Assembly: GCA_009733775.1 (NCBI GenBank)
Contig: WOGZ01000047.1
Span: forward strand, 97,985 to 161,984
DNA length: 64,000 nt
Direction: 5' to 3'
Origin: Alectoria sarmentosa
Taxonomy: Eukaryota; Ascomycota; Lecanoromycetes; Lecanorales; Parmeliaceae
The notes beneath the pieces were generated by a model. That model was given only the letters and a program-made list of their open reading frames with translations. It made no database searches and was not told the origin of the DNA. Both the position numbers and the translations under genes were made by a program. Shown here in pieces: positions 34,486-46,005 of the stretch (the stretch's first letter is position 1; every line of letters starts with the position of its first letter).

Positions 34486-34805
34486 GAGCGGGTGGTGATG
34501 GACAAAGCAATTGCATGGTTACTCATATTGGTTAGCGATGAGCGTTTGGCGATTCAGCGGACCTTGCATGAGTTGAAATGAGTAGAAAGGATAACGAGAC
34601 ATGAAAGCCTTATTCCTTGAAAACTCCATTTCAGTCCATCATTTCAGCTGTGAATAATTACAGCGCTTGTGATTGGATGTTATACTAGCTCCCGCGTTAT
34701 CGATTAGGGTCAGCAAATGAAGCTGTGATGATGACATTACCAAATTTACGAGGTTGATGGAGATACCTCCGTAATCAATAATATCCACAGATTCCCTTTC
34801 TTTAC
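34486..34805. other. Short intergenic stretch
   Basis: About 320 bp between arrestin and the Rieske/FAD oxidoreductase. No gene or repeat seen. Confidence 0.6.
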
Positions 34806-36606
34806 ATGCCATCCCTTCTTCATTACATACTCCGACCCGTCTTTCGTATTCCTCCACGGTTCACTAAGTCCCCAATATCAGCATTCACCACCTCAGCTAG
34901 AGCTATGGCACAAGAATATCAGATCAAGGGCCTCTCAAAGCTCGACCTGAAGAGCGGAGAGAAGCGCGAAGTGGAGGTTGAAGGAATTGAAGGTGGCAAG
35001 GTTCTTCTAGCCAATGTAAACGGCAAGACTCACGCGATGAGTCCTAATTGCACCCATTACGGAGCACCATTGAAGTTGGGAGTCTTGAGCCCCGATGGAA
35101 GAATAACGTGCGCATGGCACGGAGGTGGGTTCCCTTAATCGTGATGCCCACTCAGTCAAGGCCTACTGATTGGTTGTTCTAGCTTGCTTCAATGTCGCTT
35201 CCGGTGACGTTGAAGATGCCCCAGCTCTGGACCCCTTGGCTAAATTCGAGATTGTGGAGAAGAATGGAGGGGTATATATCAAGGGAGAGGAGAGCACGAT
35301 CAAGGCGAGCAGAAGGGTCGTCAATACTAAATGCAAGGCTCAGGGTCAAGAAAAGGTCGTGGTTGTGGGAGGAGGAAGTGGAGCATTGGGCGCAGTACAG
35401 GCTCTCCGCGAACAGGAATTCAAAGGCGCCATTACCATGATCTCAATCGAACCCAGCCCTCCCATCGACCGCACTAAACTCTCCAAAGCCCTCATGACAG
35501 ACAAATCTAAGCTGGATTTGCGTCCCCAGGCATGGTTCGAAGAATCTTCCATTGAAACAGTCTCGGACGAGGTCACCAGCGTTGACTTTGAGAAGAAACA
35601 TGTCTCCACCAAATCCGGCTCTTCATACCCTTACTCCAAGCTCATCCTCGCCACAGGCGGTATACCTAAATCACTGCCCTTGCCCGGGTTCAAAGAATTA
35701 TCCAATATATTCCTACTGCGCTCGCTTCAGGATGCGCAAGCTATCGTCTCTGCTGTCGGTGAGAAGAAGGGTAAGAAGGTTGTGGTCGTGGGCTCCTCTT
35801 TCATAGGAATGGAAGTCGGAAATTGTCTAGCCTCAGAAAACGACGTCACAATCGTAGGGATGGAGTCTCGTCCCTTGGAGCGCATCATGGGCGCCGAGGC
35901 CGGCGAAGTTTTCCAAAATCTCCTCTCAAAGAATGGTGTCAAATTTCACATGAATGCTGGTGTCGAGGCCGCTAAACCCTCCGAGGAAAATTCCACAAAC
36001 GTCGGCTCCATCACTCTGAAGGATGGCACTGTTCTGCCTGCCGACCTCGTGATCCTTGGTACCGGGGTTGGTCCAGCTACTAGCTTCCTGAAAGACAACA
36101 AGGCAGTATCGCTGGAAAAAGACGGCTCTCTTCAAGTCGATGAACGTTTTGTTGTCAAAGGTCTCAAAGACGTCTATGCCATTGGTGATATAGCAACATT
36201 CCCGTACCACGGCCCTGGCAGCAACGGCAGCTTGACCCGTATTGAGCATTGGAACGTGGCTCAAAACGCAGGTCGTGCAGCCGCTCAGGCCATTGTCTCA
36301 CCTTCTTCGAAACCAAAGGTTTTCGTACCTGTGTTTTGGTCAGCTATGGGCAGTCAGTTGAGATACTGCGGGAACACCGTCAACGGATGGGATGAGTTGG
36401 TCATGCAAGGTGAGCCGAAAGAAGGCAAATTCGCGGCTTTCTATGGGAAAGGTGATACAGTGGTGGCTGTGGCGAGCATGATGATGGATCCAATCATGAG
36501 CCAGAGTGCGGAATTGATGAGACAAGGGAAAATGCCTGGGGTAGCGGAGTTACGAAAGGGCGTGGACGTTAGAGACATTGGCTTGCCAGGAGAGACCAAG
36601 ATGTGA
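34806..36606 (+). CDS. Mitochondrial Rieske/FAD oxidoreductase, AIFM3-like (580 aa)
   Basis: Exon 1 is 34806..35124 and exon 2 is 35183..36606 (intron 58 bp, phase 1). Residues 1-33 (MPSLLHYILRPVFRIPPRF...) are Arg-rich without acids, like a mitochondrial presequence; a second Met at residue 34 could start a cytosolic form. A Rieske domain follows, with CTHYGAPL and CAWHGACF giving two Cys and two His for a [2Fe-2S] cluster. The splice junction falls inside the second motif. Then comes a two-dinucleotide-fold oxidoreductase: FAD motif VVVVGGGSGALG, a PPIDRTKLSK segment, NAD(P)H motif VVVVGSSFIGME and the FAD-closing DVYAIGDIA. The C-terminal part resembles the reductase dimerisation domain. 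This order matches AIFM3/AIF-like enzymes. Substrate and any death role are unknown. Confidence 0.9.
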
Positions 36607-37245
36607 ATGGAGATGAGACTTCAAGAGAAGATATGAAAAGCATGAGACGGAAGGGGAGCCTTGTAGGTAGAGAAGAGCATCTGACCATGTGAAACATGGG
36701 AACGAGAAAAGGAACTGCATATCATGTCTGTACACATTCCGTTTGTGTGAAAGACTGACAATCGACACCACGATCTTATTGCTCGGAGACTCGCCGTGCG
36801 TCTCCTACTTCGATCTGCCTTGATTGGATGGACAAGAGAGAGACCCAGACACTAACCCGATATAGAGCCCTTAGGGCTTGGGGGATATTACGGGTGCGTG
36901 ATCCGTAGTCCCGGACACCAACACCCGCGAATTGCGAGAAGCGACTATTTATCGATCTCCGTGTTTGGACCCGAATCACGTACAGCTCTTTTCCAATCTA
37001 TCCCGCTGTTTCGAAATTGCAGGATTACTTATCCTATGGACTTTACGTACTCCGATGCGACGCGCTCGGACCGTACCTTTGGAGCCTGTCCGTCTCGACA
37101 TTTATTACTGCATGTCGCGACTTCGGCTTTGTAAGTGGAGCGCTTTGACAACTTGCAGAAGGGATGGGTTCTGAGAAAAGAATCTTGTGCAACTCTGAGT
37201 CCTGTCATTTCACGAAGATCCAGACTCGAGGGAACGTCTCACAGA
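36607..37245. other. Intergenic stretch, nothing recognised
   Basis: Several small ORFs on both strands, none with a domain. The last part is the promoter and 5' leader of the secreted-protein gene. Confidence 0.6.
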
Positions 37246-37857
37246 ATGCAGATATTGAAAGCAGTCTCGCTCACTGTTCTTGCAGCACTAATCAGATCAA
37301 CCTTGACTGCAACCCTATCTTTTTCCGTCTCCTCAGACCATGAAAGCGATCCCATTGTCAATGCGACGTCAGCACTACAATTTCCAGTCAATATCAACGT
37401 GTCAGAACCAGCAACAAGGTAAGTCCACAGCGACAAAAATGAAACCCTCTAACTTTCAACCTTGCCAAGCTTCAACGACTACCCAATAGACCCGTACCAG
37501 ATGCGAGTCTCCGGCACCACCACGTCCCTAATCTTCAGTAAATACGGACCCCCAATCAACTCCGACACATTTCTCAACCTCATCGCTAGAGCGCAATACC
37601 AGATCAGTCTGGCGGTGGTCACGGCCCATGGCGACGGGCCTGTACCGCAGCCGAACATCGAATGGTCTCAAGGCAAGCTGTATGTTCGAATCAGTCGCCC
37701 GCTCGCTCAGGACGACTTGACCTGGTTGATGCTGGCGGACACGCTGGAAGGGCTGAGAAGTTTTTTCGATGGCCTGCGGGGGTGGTTCGAGACCTCCGTC
37801 ACTATCTTGGATGATACTGCGGGACCCGTGGGCAGCGGTAGCGTTACGTTCTGGTGA
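37246..37857 (+). CDS. Small secreted protein of unknown function (186 aa)
   Basis: Exon 1 is 37246..37418 and exon 2 is 37470..37857. The intron is 51 bp with GTAAGT, a CTCTAAC branch site and CCAAG. The frame is open upstream, but the Met at 37246 directly starts a signal peptide: MQILKAVSLTVLAALI followed by small residues, with cleavage likely after the TLTA or TATL region. The mature protein is about 165 residues, has no cysteine, and shows YPIDPYQMRV, EWSQGKLYVRI and a helix-like LADTLEGLRSFFDGLRGW. No known domain. Similar cysteine-free secreted proteins with a C-terminal 'EGL...F' helix occur in plant-associated ascomycetes, from memory. Role (effector, wall protein or other) is open. 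Confidence 0.78.
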
Positions 37858-39060
37858 CTGGTTTTCTGAAACGAGATCAATGGGTGTGTGTGGGACTCTG
37901 GAAGATTAACCTAGCTGTTGTCAGATCGATCTGAAAGTGTTAGATGTTATGTTGTGACCACTTTCTGCAACCTTCTCTTTCATGAAGTAGATTGGCGTTG
38001 GATGGTGGAAGGTATCGTATCGTCTCTTCTCTGTCCATGTCGCGGACAGGTAATGAGAATCTCTCGTTCCGCTGTCTTATGGTTGTTCTTTCGGACGGGA
38101 GATAAATTAGGAGATCATGAGGCTTGGGGATCAACGTTTACAGGGACGTGGACGGTAGAACATGATCGAAGAAACTTGCTGTTACCGTTGCGTCAAAAGA
38201 ACGTGAAATACTCCCGTGGAATCCCAGAGTGTCTTGAACCTGAGCGATCGGGCCCGAAAAACCAATCACAGCCAAGCAAGACCGCTACCATGCAAAGGAA
38301 AACTGAAGGATATGAAACCGCACGCTTCGCCCTTCTTTGCCAAATCTTCCACCTCACCCTACAGAAATTTCCTCCACTCCTCAGAACAGATTGATCTCCC
38401 GCACCACACCGATCAAGAACACCCCCCCCCTCCTATCCTTTTCGAAGTCTTCATCGTCTGAAAATTCTGATACCGAAATCCATATAGATGGCGGCGGCCG
38501 CACACAGCAGCGCTGTCCAGATCATCAGCATCGGTCAGGGGTACGGGCCCGATCTGTCCTGGTGGTGATGGCGCTGGTTGGGATAGGGGAAGGGTTTGTT
38601 GGTGACGGGACTGGAGTTTTGGGGATGAGGGGGGGACGGTGGGCGTTGATTGGGATGGATGCATCCTCGCTTGGCATGGCATTGGCTTACTAGTCCTTTA
38701 ACTATCTGGCCTTCTTTCCGACTTGAGGCAAGGAAAATCATGCGCGCAGGTTGAGGGATCGTGTTGGTTGTGATGTGGTATTGCTAAATTACAAGGCACT
38801 CTGAGATACTATTCTATGATGACATGGGTCGGGTGTTCACGTGTAAACGCTTTATATTCTAATTTATGGGTAATCTAGGAAAGTATTGAATCGGAAATTG
38901 CTGGTCCAAGGTCACCTTGTGAAATAGTAGAAGTTTCACAAGCCAGTCGAAAAAACCGAGAAACACGCAGGTTTGTATAGACTCGACACGAATTTCTGGA
39001 GTCCAGACCTACCCGAATCGTCTGATACCCTCCCGTAGCAAATTCTCGCAACCCACGCCA
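37858..39060. other. Gene-poor stretch
   Basis: About 1.2 kb with only small ORFs on both strands and a short C-run near 38,421. No domain, RNA or repeat recognised. Confidence 0.6.
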
Positions 39061-41338
39061 CTAGTTCCGGAGCTCCAAGACTGGACCCGTGTAATGCTTC
39101 CGACCATAGGCAAGCCAGAAAAAGAGACTGAAAACCATGGCGCCGCCGAACACCACGACGCAGTAATTCATGCTCTCCGCACTCGGTTTCACCGCCGTCG
39201 GCCACATGGAGAAGAAGGCGCCGAGGACGGAGTAAGCGATTGCGACTACCGTGACTGGCACGCCCGCACGTCCGAGTCGGAAGGGTCCCCACGGTAAGTC
39301 CGAATCTGGAGTCGTGAGGCGCTTGTTCAGCATCACCGAGGCCGAGAGGATGAAGGAGGAGTAGTAGCTCGCGACGGCCAAGGAAATGAAGGCGTCGAAG
39401 CCCACGGACGATCCGATGTTGATCAAGGCCAGTAACAGGTTGATGATTGTCGTTATTCCAATCGCGTACAGGGGGAGGTGCGTGCGTTGATCGACCTCGA
39501 ATGTGTGAGTAAGGGACAGATGTGATCTATCTTGATTTGAAAGAAGCTTACTCTGGCAACGAATTTGGAAAAAGGCAGCCCACCTTCGCGGGCAAATGCC
39601 CACAACATACGTGAAGTTGTTGCTACGGTTCCAACCGTGGCGAATATTTGAGTGACGATGACGACACAGACCTATATGGTGTTGCTTATAAGTCACAAAC
39701 TTGGAGCATTCCCAGTAAATTTGTCAATTGATCATATGACATCTGGCGGTGTTTTCCGGCTGAGTAATTGAGAGACAGGCAGTGTATGGAAATATCAAGG
39801 GGCGCTATGGTAATGTAGGACTAAGTAAACTGCGAGAGACTTACCAAAGCTGTAGCACCAGGAGTAGATCCCACAGCATAAGTATATATACTCATGAAGG
39901 GGTAGTAAGTCTCCGAATTCATTACACTCTGAATGTCATCAGGCATACAGAATAAAAGTGCGATCAACATCGCAAAACCCATTGATCCATTGAGTAAGGT
40001 TGAGATTCCAATGCTGAGTGGGATAACTCTAGGAGCGTTTTGGATTTCCTCGGCTTTATGGGGACTCAGTTTCAATCTTAGAGTACCATGGCTGTAATGT
40101 GTACTTACCGATATGATCAGCCGCATCTAGCCCTGAATACGCATTTGTTAGCAAGATAGATGAGAAGTGCCTTGTTTCAAGCCTACCAGGAAAGGAATTC
40201 ATGGCAGTGATGAGGCCAACGAAGAACGACAATGTGGTAGTGCTCCAGTCACCCAGATTTAAGAATTTGGTGAAAACCTCCTTAGCTGGTTGGTGAGGAG
40301 CTAGATAGACCAGTGTGATTAGTATCCCAAAGAATCCCATGACGTGAAACAGGAGCATCATCGGTTCGAATTGTGGGAGAAGACGGCCAAGATAAGTGTT
40401 GACAAATAGAGCAAAGGCCAGAACGGCATAGAATAAAAGCGTTCCATGCCATCTTTGGTAGTCGTAGCTTGGGTAATTCAATATTAAAAGCCCTTGCACC
40501 AAGGTCCCCGTGACATATGTAGTGCCTGCGACGAACGCCTGCCACGTGATTACTGTCAACCATCCGGCTAGATAGCTGAGGAACTTCTTGCACCACGGAG
40601 GGGACAAGATAGCCACCCAGTTGAAGGGGCCGCCTGCGAGCGGGATCCTAATATTGGGTCAGTCGCAAATGTAAACGAAGCAGATGGCCGATTGTATCAG
40701 AGAAGAGGCTTTGCAGGAACGCTGTTCTAACCACGCCAATCTAAGCCGGTATTGAGCGCCGATAGAGCCATGGCCAAGAGAGCCGAAAATCAAGACGAAT
40801 TAACCCTAGCAAGTCCTGTAAAAGCGCATGACCTGGGCAAAAGGATCCTAAAGAAGTTCTCGAAGATACTGAGAGTTTTATATCAACGTACATTGACGCC
40901 ATCTCGGCCATGACAAGTGCCTGTAGCGATGCGCCGCACCACACAAATATGTAGCCATAGATCAAGCCTGCGGGACCACCGTTTTGTAGTCCATTCAACA
41001 ACGTTCTATATTTACGGCTCTTAGCTTCTCATTGTTGCACAAATTCGTACGGATTTGTGATTTACGACGTGATCGCTTCCCAAGTTATCATCAAGGTACT
41101 AGTAAGACCGATGACAGATAGCAGCCCGAACCCTCTCTGTGATACCAAAATCAGCCAAAGCACTACAACATAGGCTCATTCTCGAGGGACTGATGGTATT
41201 GAGAAGATCACTGACTTGCAGCTGTTGTCGTTTGCCAAAACGAGCTAGAACAGCCTCATCTTTGGCAAATTTCCGTTGGCTTGAAGAAGTCGGACTGTTT
41301 CCTGGCGGCGTATGGATATCGGCGAGCTCGATCTCCAT
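39061..41338 (-). CDS. GABA/amino-acid permease, APC superfamily (518 aa)
   Basis: Eight exons on the minus strand: 41338..41216, 41136..41066, 41005..40892, 40647..40187, 40133..40110, 40053..39845, 39671..39552 and 39495..39061. Junctions rebuild family motifs: QLQ + RGFGLLSVIGLTSTLM, TWEAIT + STLLNGLQNGGPAGLIYGY, AEMAS + MIPLAGGPFNWVAILSP, AMNSFP + GLDAADHI + AEEIQNAPRVIP, and ATAL + VCVVIVTQIFATVGTVATTSRMLWAFAREGG (the last in two pieces). About twelve hydrophobic segments are visible, as expected for fungal GABA/choline permeases that import amino acids or amines at the plasma membrane. The last exon ends GPVLELRN. The 24-nt exon and the 244-bp intron (40648..40891) are unusual. Substrate cannot be fixed from sequence. 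Confidence 0.88.
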
Positions 41339-43414
41339 GTTGTAGGAAATGCAGGAGTTTTTGAATGAGAATTTGAGCGATGGAGAGAGTATTGGAAAAT
41401 ATGCAAGGACAGAGGTAAGAAAGGGGATTTAAGTAACTAAGCATATTGATTACTCCTGAGCGAAGATTCCGGCCACTGTGCCTTAACAGCCAGGATCGAG
41501 GAATTCTTCCATGCAGTCTTCCATGGGAGGAAAAATCCTCGACAGTTGGGACCATTTTGTTCCCGACTTGCATAGGGACTAGGACTGGAGTAGAAGGTGT
41601 GTAATCATTGATGGCTGAATATTGCGGAAGCGTGCATACGATCTTGACTGCATGATGGGTCCGTCAACTCACTCGAGTGATTTCGTCGATGAAGCATTGC
41701 ATGCTCCGAAGCAGTGGCAGCGGAAGAGCAGGAAGAGCAGAATCCGCGCGGGAAGTTGCGGAAGCGTATCCCGGACTTTGTGACAAATGATATCCACCTA
41801 TGATGCTTCCATCGTTTCTCATCAAGGCCATTGAACTTGCACTCTGCTTGGGTAGCGAGGGACAGAGCTGATTTAAAGAGCAAGTAAAGGAAAGGTGCAT
41901 TAATTGATACTTGTATGTAGTAAGAGGCACGCCGAGAATGCTCCGGGAATGCGGGTTTGTCATATAAGACGTGCCCGCTCGTCAGACTCCCCTCGTCGTT
42001 TGTGAAAAGAGTGGAAGTCATATGACCGTACTACAGACTCAAGGTGCGAAGCGTGGTTTTACCTTCAGGCCTCAAGGGAAATGGTAGGATTTTGAGATAG
42101 GGCTGTACTCATACCGTATGACACTAGTGATATCGTACCAGGCTGATAGTATATAACGCCAAGCTTCGACGTACTGCGCCTATCTTGGCTAGCTATCTAC
42201 TGATCACAGTTAGCGCTTCTCTTCTCAAAGTTAGAGTACCTTACACACTCGAGTATGCCATAGAATAGATTTCAGCGGGCCCTGCTCAGCCTAAAGGAAC
42301 GAGCCGACCCTTCCACTTTTCTAATGATATAAGGACCTGTGAGCCTCTACTATCACACTACAAGTATTCAATTTCTATCATATTTCACGCAGCCTTCGCA
42401 GCCTTGTCATTACCGTTTGTTTCGCGGTATATCTAGACCCTTTGTTATTGTGTAAGAGCTTTCATGACCATCCTTAGTGCAACTTACAATCCAGTTGTCG
42501 ACCCTACAAAAAAATAAAGGAGCGGTCTGAGACATATGCCTTCAAATCCTGGAACTTGCACCGTCAATCAGCCCATCATTTCCCATCTCGCGTCTCGGAG
42601 GTCATCTCCCTTTCCAGTGAGGAAACATTTCCCGGCATGTACTCGTGCGGCCGAAAAATCGAGGAAAATCTAGAAAAATCCAACTTCTTGGCACCCAAGG
42701 ACGTGATGATACCCTCAGTGAGCGAATCCAATTGGTGGACATATCCGCGCCGGACTCCCGAGAAGATCTGCCGTATGCAAAATCCCTTCCAATTCTCTGC
42801 ATTGGATTTCATCGTTCGACGCATCGATCAATTGATCAATTTCTCAGCTATACGTCGGATTGTAGAATTATTCCATCGGGATTTTGCATAGTTTACGCTA
42901 TGGTGGACTTCTCGGAGGCGTTCTGGTGGCAACGGCGAATAGAATGATTTGCCTACCTTACGCATCCTCTAGAATACCATGCAGCAAGACTGTCGGCCCA
43001 GATGCAATGTTGATCCTGCCGCTACAACGCCCTCTCCTGCCTCTGAAAATTCAAGTACTGAGTCGCCATTGGTGACCAAAAAATCGAAGGAAATTGCTTT
43101 GTATTGCTGTGTCCAAAACAGAACAACTCCGTCGCTGGGGCCGGAGGCGGTCTGGGATCTGATGGCTGATGGTTAATGCGTATCGTGGATATCGGCGGGC
43201 TTTGCCATTTGCTTACCTTGTGAGAGGGCTGTTGTCTATTGACGCACCTTGTCATAATGCTGCTTCCACCATATTTACTTCATTTCTCATGGGCATAGCT
43301 TCGAGAAAGGATTGTGAGACTCTTGGTACCATTCTCCTAGTTGCACGATACTTCCTTCACATTCAACTATCCTGCCCCACCCCCTTCTCCGAAATATTCT
43401 CAACTTTTCACAAG
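41339..43414. other. Gene-poor stretch, possible partial gene on the minus strand
   Basis: A minus-strand ORF from 42021 begins MTSTLFTNDEGSLTSGHVLY, a plausible protein start. An overlapping frame continues with ALMRNDGSIIGGYHLSQSPGY down to about 41,664, and a good donor (CGA + GTGAGT) follows at about 41,670. A small intron (donor GTATCA) could join the two frames, but it would be only 43 bp, and no later exon was identified. It may be a truncated gene upstream of the permease. The plus-strand ORFs between 42,556 and 43,176 show no domain. Confidence 0.4.
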
Positions 43415-44756
43415 ATGCCGCAGATAGGCGCAGAGCATCGCGCTCTGTTAGTCAACCTTGCTGCTTGGATCACCTTATCTGCCATGATTGTTTTCACCTC
43501 CAGCAAAGTGGCGACGAAATGGACGATGAATCGGAAATTTCAGAGTGATGATATGCTGATGATAATTGCAATGGTAAGGTCAAAACCCTTAGGGCTAAAG
43601 ATTTTGTATGCTCGGACACATCTTCTAATGCCACTTAGTTCACCGCTGTCGGTCATTGCGTTGCCGTAGCAGTGCAGGTTCAGTCAGGCTTGGGCCAGCC
43701 CAGAAATGCCTTGGATAGCCACCGATTCATCCTCTACGAGAAAGTCAGTGATTGCTCGATAATTCCTCAGGAATGATTCATCTTTCTAACCAAGAGACCC
43801 TCAGTCAGAATATGTCTCCCAATTCTTCTATGTCTTTACCATATACATTGCAAAGACGGCCGCATTGCAGTTCCTGATGCTGCTGGCTCGACCGAATTGG
43901 TCAGACAGTTCAAACTTGAGACGAATCACTGTAAAAGGAATTACGGTCCTCATCGTTACGTGGGTCATGATCGCAATGCTATGCATATCGTTTCAGTGCG
44001 CTGTTCCTGACCCATGGGATCAAGCTTCTGGACGCTGTTTCAATCAGGTATGAACCCATAGTTTAGCCGTTGCCACAGAATGAAATTAATGGGAAACAGT
44101 CAGTTTTCTGGATAATCAATGGAGTGATTGATGTTACCACCCAACTTTTCATAGGGCTTGCGCCATTATATTTGCTCTTCAACGTTCATCTTCCCATAGC
44201 AAAGAAACGGCTGGTATTGCTGTCATTTACACCAAATATAACGTATGGAAGCCCCCCGAATCTGCGTGCTCATGTACTGACATAGGGCAGGACAATCCCA
44301 CTTACTGTCCTACGCCTCGTGTATCTCTACAAAGTCTATCATTCCTCCGACACAACGATTGATACTGTCAAAGCCGCACTCGTCACCGTATTGCATGCCA
44401 ATTACTGCATCATTGCAAGCTGTGTGCCATTCCTCAGACCCGTGGTTGCTACTCTCACCATCGGTCTTACGACGAACGATATTCAGGTTCCAGCAAGATC
44501 GGAATGGTCAATCATGGACAAATCCAAAACCAATCCATTTGCCATCCTGAGCAGGGGGGAGCGCGTTGAAATACGAAATCCACACGGCTGGACTCGTTTT
44601 CCCGCTTCTTCGGACTTCACATCTACAGTGACAGTTGGACAAGACAAGGATACGGAGCTCCAATCCTTAGAACGATACGGTTCGCAAAACGTGATGATCA
44701 TCCATCAGACAAAGACAACTGTGGTTTCCTCAGATCCTAGATTCCCTTCCGGATAA
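43415..44756 (+). CDS. Fungal-rhodopsin-domain (Pth11-like) membrane protein (371 aa)
   Basis: Exons 43415..43573, 43639..43743, 43805..44047, 44100..44242 and 44291..44756; introns are 65, 61, 52 and 48 bp. About seven hydrophobic segments are seen: LLVNLAAWITLSAMIVF, DDMLMIIAMFTAVGHCVAVAV, FFYVFTIYIAKTAALQFL, ITVLIVTWVMIAMLCISF, VIDVTTQLFIGLAPLYLLF, TIPLTVLRLVYLYKVY and ANYCIIASCVPFLRPVV. The CxxPDPWDQ..GRC segment after the fourth is typical of the family. The C-terminal tail (about 90 residues) is cytosolic and ends VVSSDPRFPSG. The family is related to Pth11-type receptors; most members have no known ligand and this lacks a CFEM domain. The last acceptor (CATAGGGCAG) was chosen by frame. 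Confidence 0.85.
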
Positions 44757-46005
44757 GATCAGCATATTCTGCCAACAGACATCAATCCGTAGCTTTGTCG
44801 CCGGCAACCTGACACAAATAGACTGTTTTAGGGCCCGAAGACACGAGTCTCAAACACTGACGACGGATGTGAAAGGTCTTGCTAATGAATAAGGGTCCGT
44901 TATGTGAAAGAGGATATGACAATAGCGCTGCATCAAACATGACATGGATTCCTGTGCTTTTATCTTACCAGTAGAGGCTTACAGATCCTGAAATTAGACT
45001 AGAGAATGAGGGTTCGAAAACTATCGTGAACAAGGGGTCCCGGTCACCAGCTACTCTGATGGTCCTACAAATTTGGAGGGTCCCATTTTGTAATATGTAC
45101 GCATAGTGAGAGAGGGGAACATAGCTGCCACCTTTTTGAGTAACAAATCAAGCCTTGCCCGCAAGCATATTCTCGAGTACTCAGGCACCCGTTTACAGGC
45201 CAACAGCCCCCGCAACGACCGTTCACATTGAAAGCATTCCCTTGAAACGCAATGCATTCATTCGTGCATCGAAAAGATGAGATGAAGACGGCTTCTCGCA
45301 GAGTAAATGGTCTCTCTCACCCCGCCTTCGGTCTCCCCTGCCCCTTGGGAAGCCCCGACACGCAACGTAGTGGGAAGGGTCTTGAGGAGCAGCCCAAATG
45401 TGCCAATCTTTCTACTCTGGAGTGGCTCAATGATTCTTAGTATAGGGAGATCTGCACCAAAAGTCCTGGACGCCAAGGCTCATTGGCCAAAATCTTGCGC
45501 TTGGCCCTTCCTCGGAACTGTACCTGACACAACCTAGCTTAGTGACCCCATCAGGCCCAGATAAGGCTCCCATGGTTTACTAGGTATGGCCTTCCGGGAA
45601 TGTCCTCAGCTACAGGGATGGTTTCCGATAGCAGGGCTAGGGTTATCACTAGCGCTGTCCAGGACTTTTCGTGCAGACCTCGGTAGTGGGCGAGTGGGCG
45701 TAGCCTTAGCACATGTGCATAAAGCCATACCCTACAGTACTACACTCCAAGCACTGCCCAGGAGGCGAATGTGAGACTGGCGATAGGAAGTCCGCAGCCT
45801 CAGGTAGGGTGGTGACGGTGAAATCGCCATTGATCGAAGTCCCGCACAAAGCCTTATGTTTGTCCCACCAGCCTTGCACAATTTCTACGTCTGCTATCCT
45901 CATCGTTTTACATATATATATCTATATATATCCAGTATCTGAGACACCACCTGCTTTTGGTTCCCGCCGTGAGAGTCAACTGCTGCATGAAAACCCGTCC
46001 TCACC
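44757..46005. other. Intergenic stretch with a MITE
   Basis: Contains the 239-bp MITE at 45445-45683 and otherwise only short ORFs. A short TATATATATCTATATATATCC run lies at about 45,911, close to the start of the NACHT gene. No other gene found. Confidence 0.6.
45443..45685. mobile_element. 239-bp MITE with inverted ends and TA duplication
   Basis: The element 45445-45683 is flanked by TA at 45443-45444 and 45684-45685. The left end reads GGGAGATCTGCACCAAAAGT then CCTGGAC. The right end, read inward on the other strand, is CCGAGGTCTGCACGAAAAGT then CCTGGAC. The first 27 positions match at 23. TA duplication and size fit a non-autonomous Tc1/mariner-type element. Single ends of the same family lie at 19836 and 24116. 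It has no coding capacity. Confidence 0.82.
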
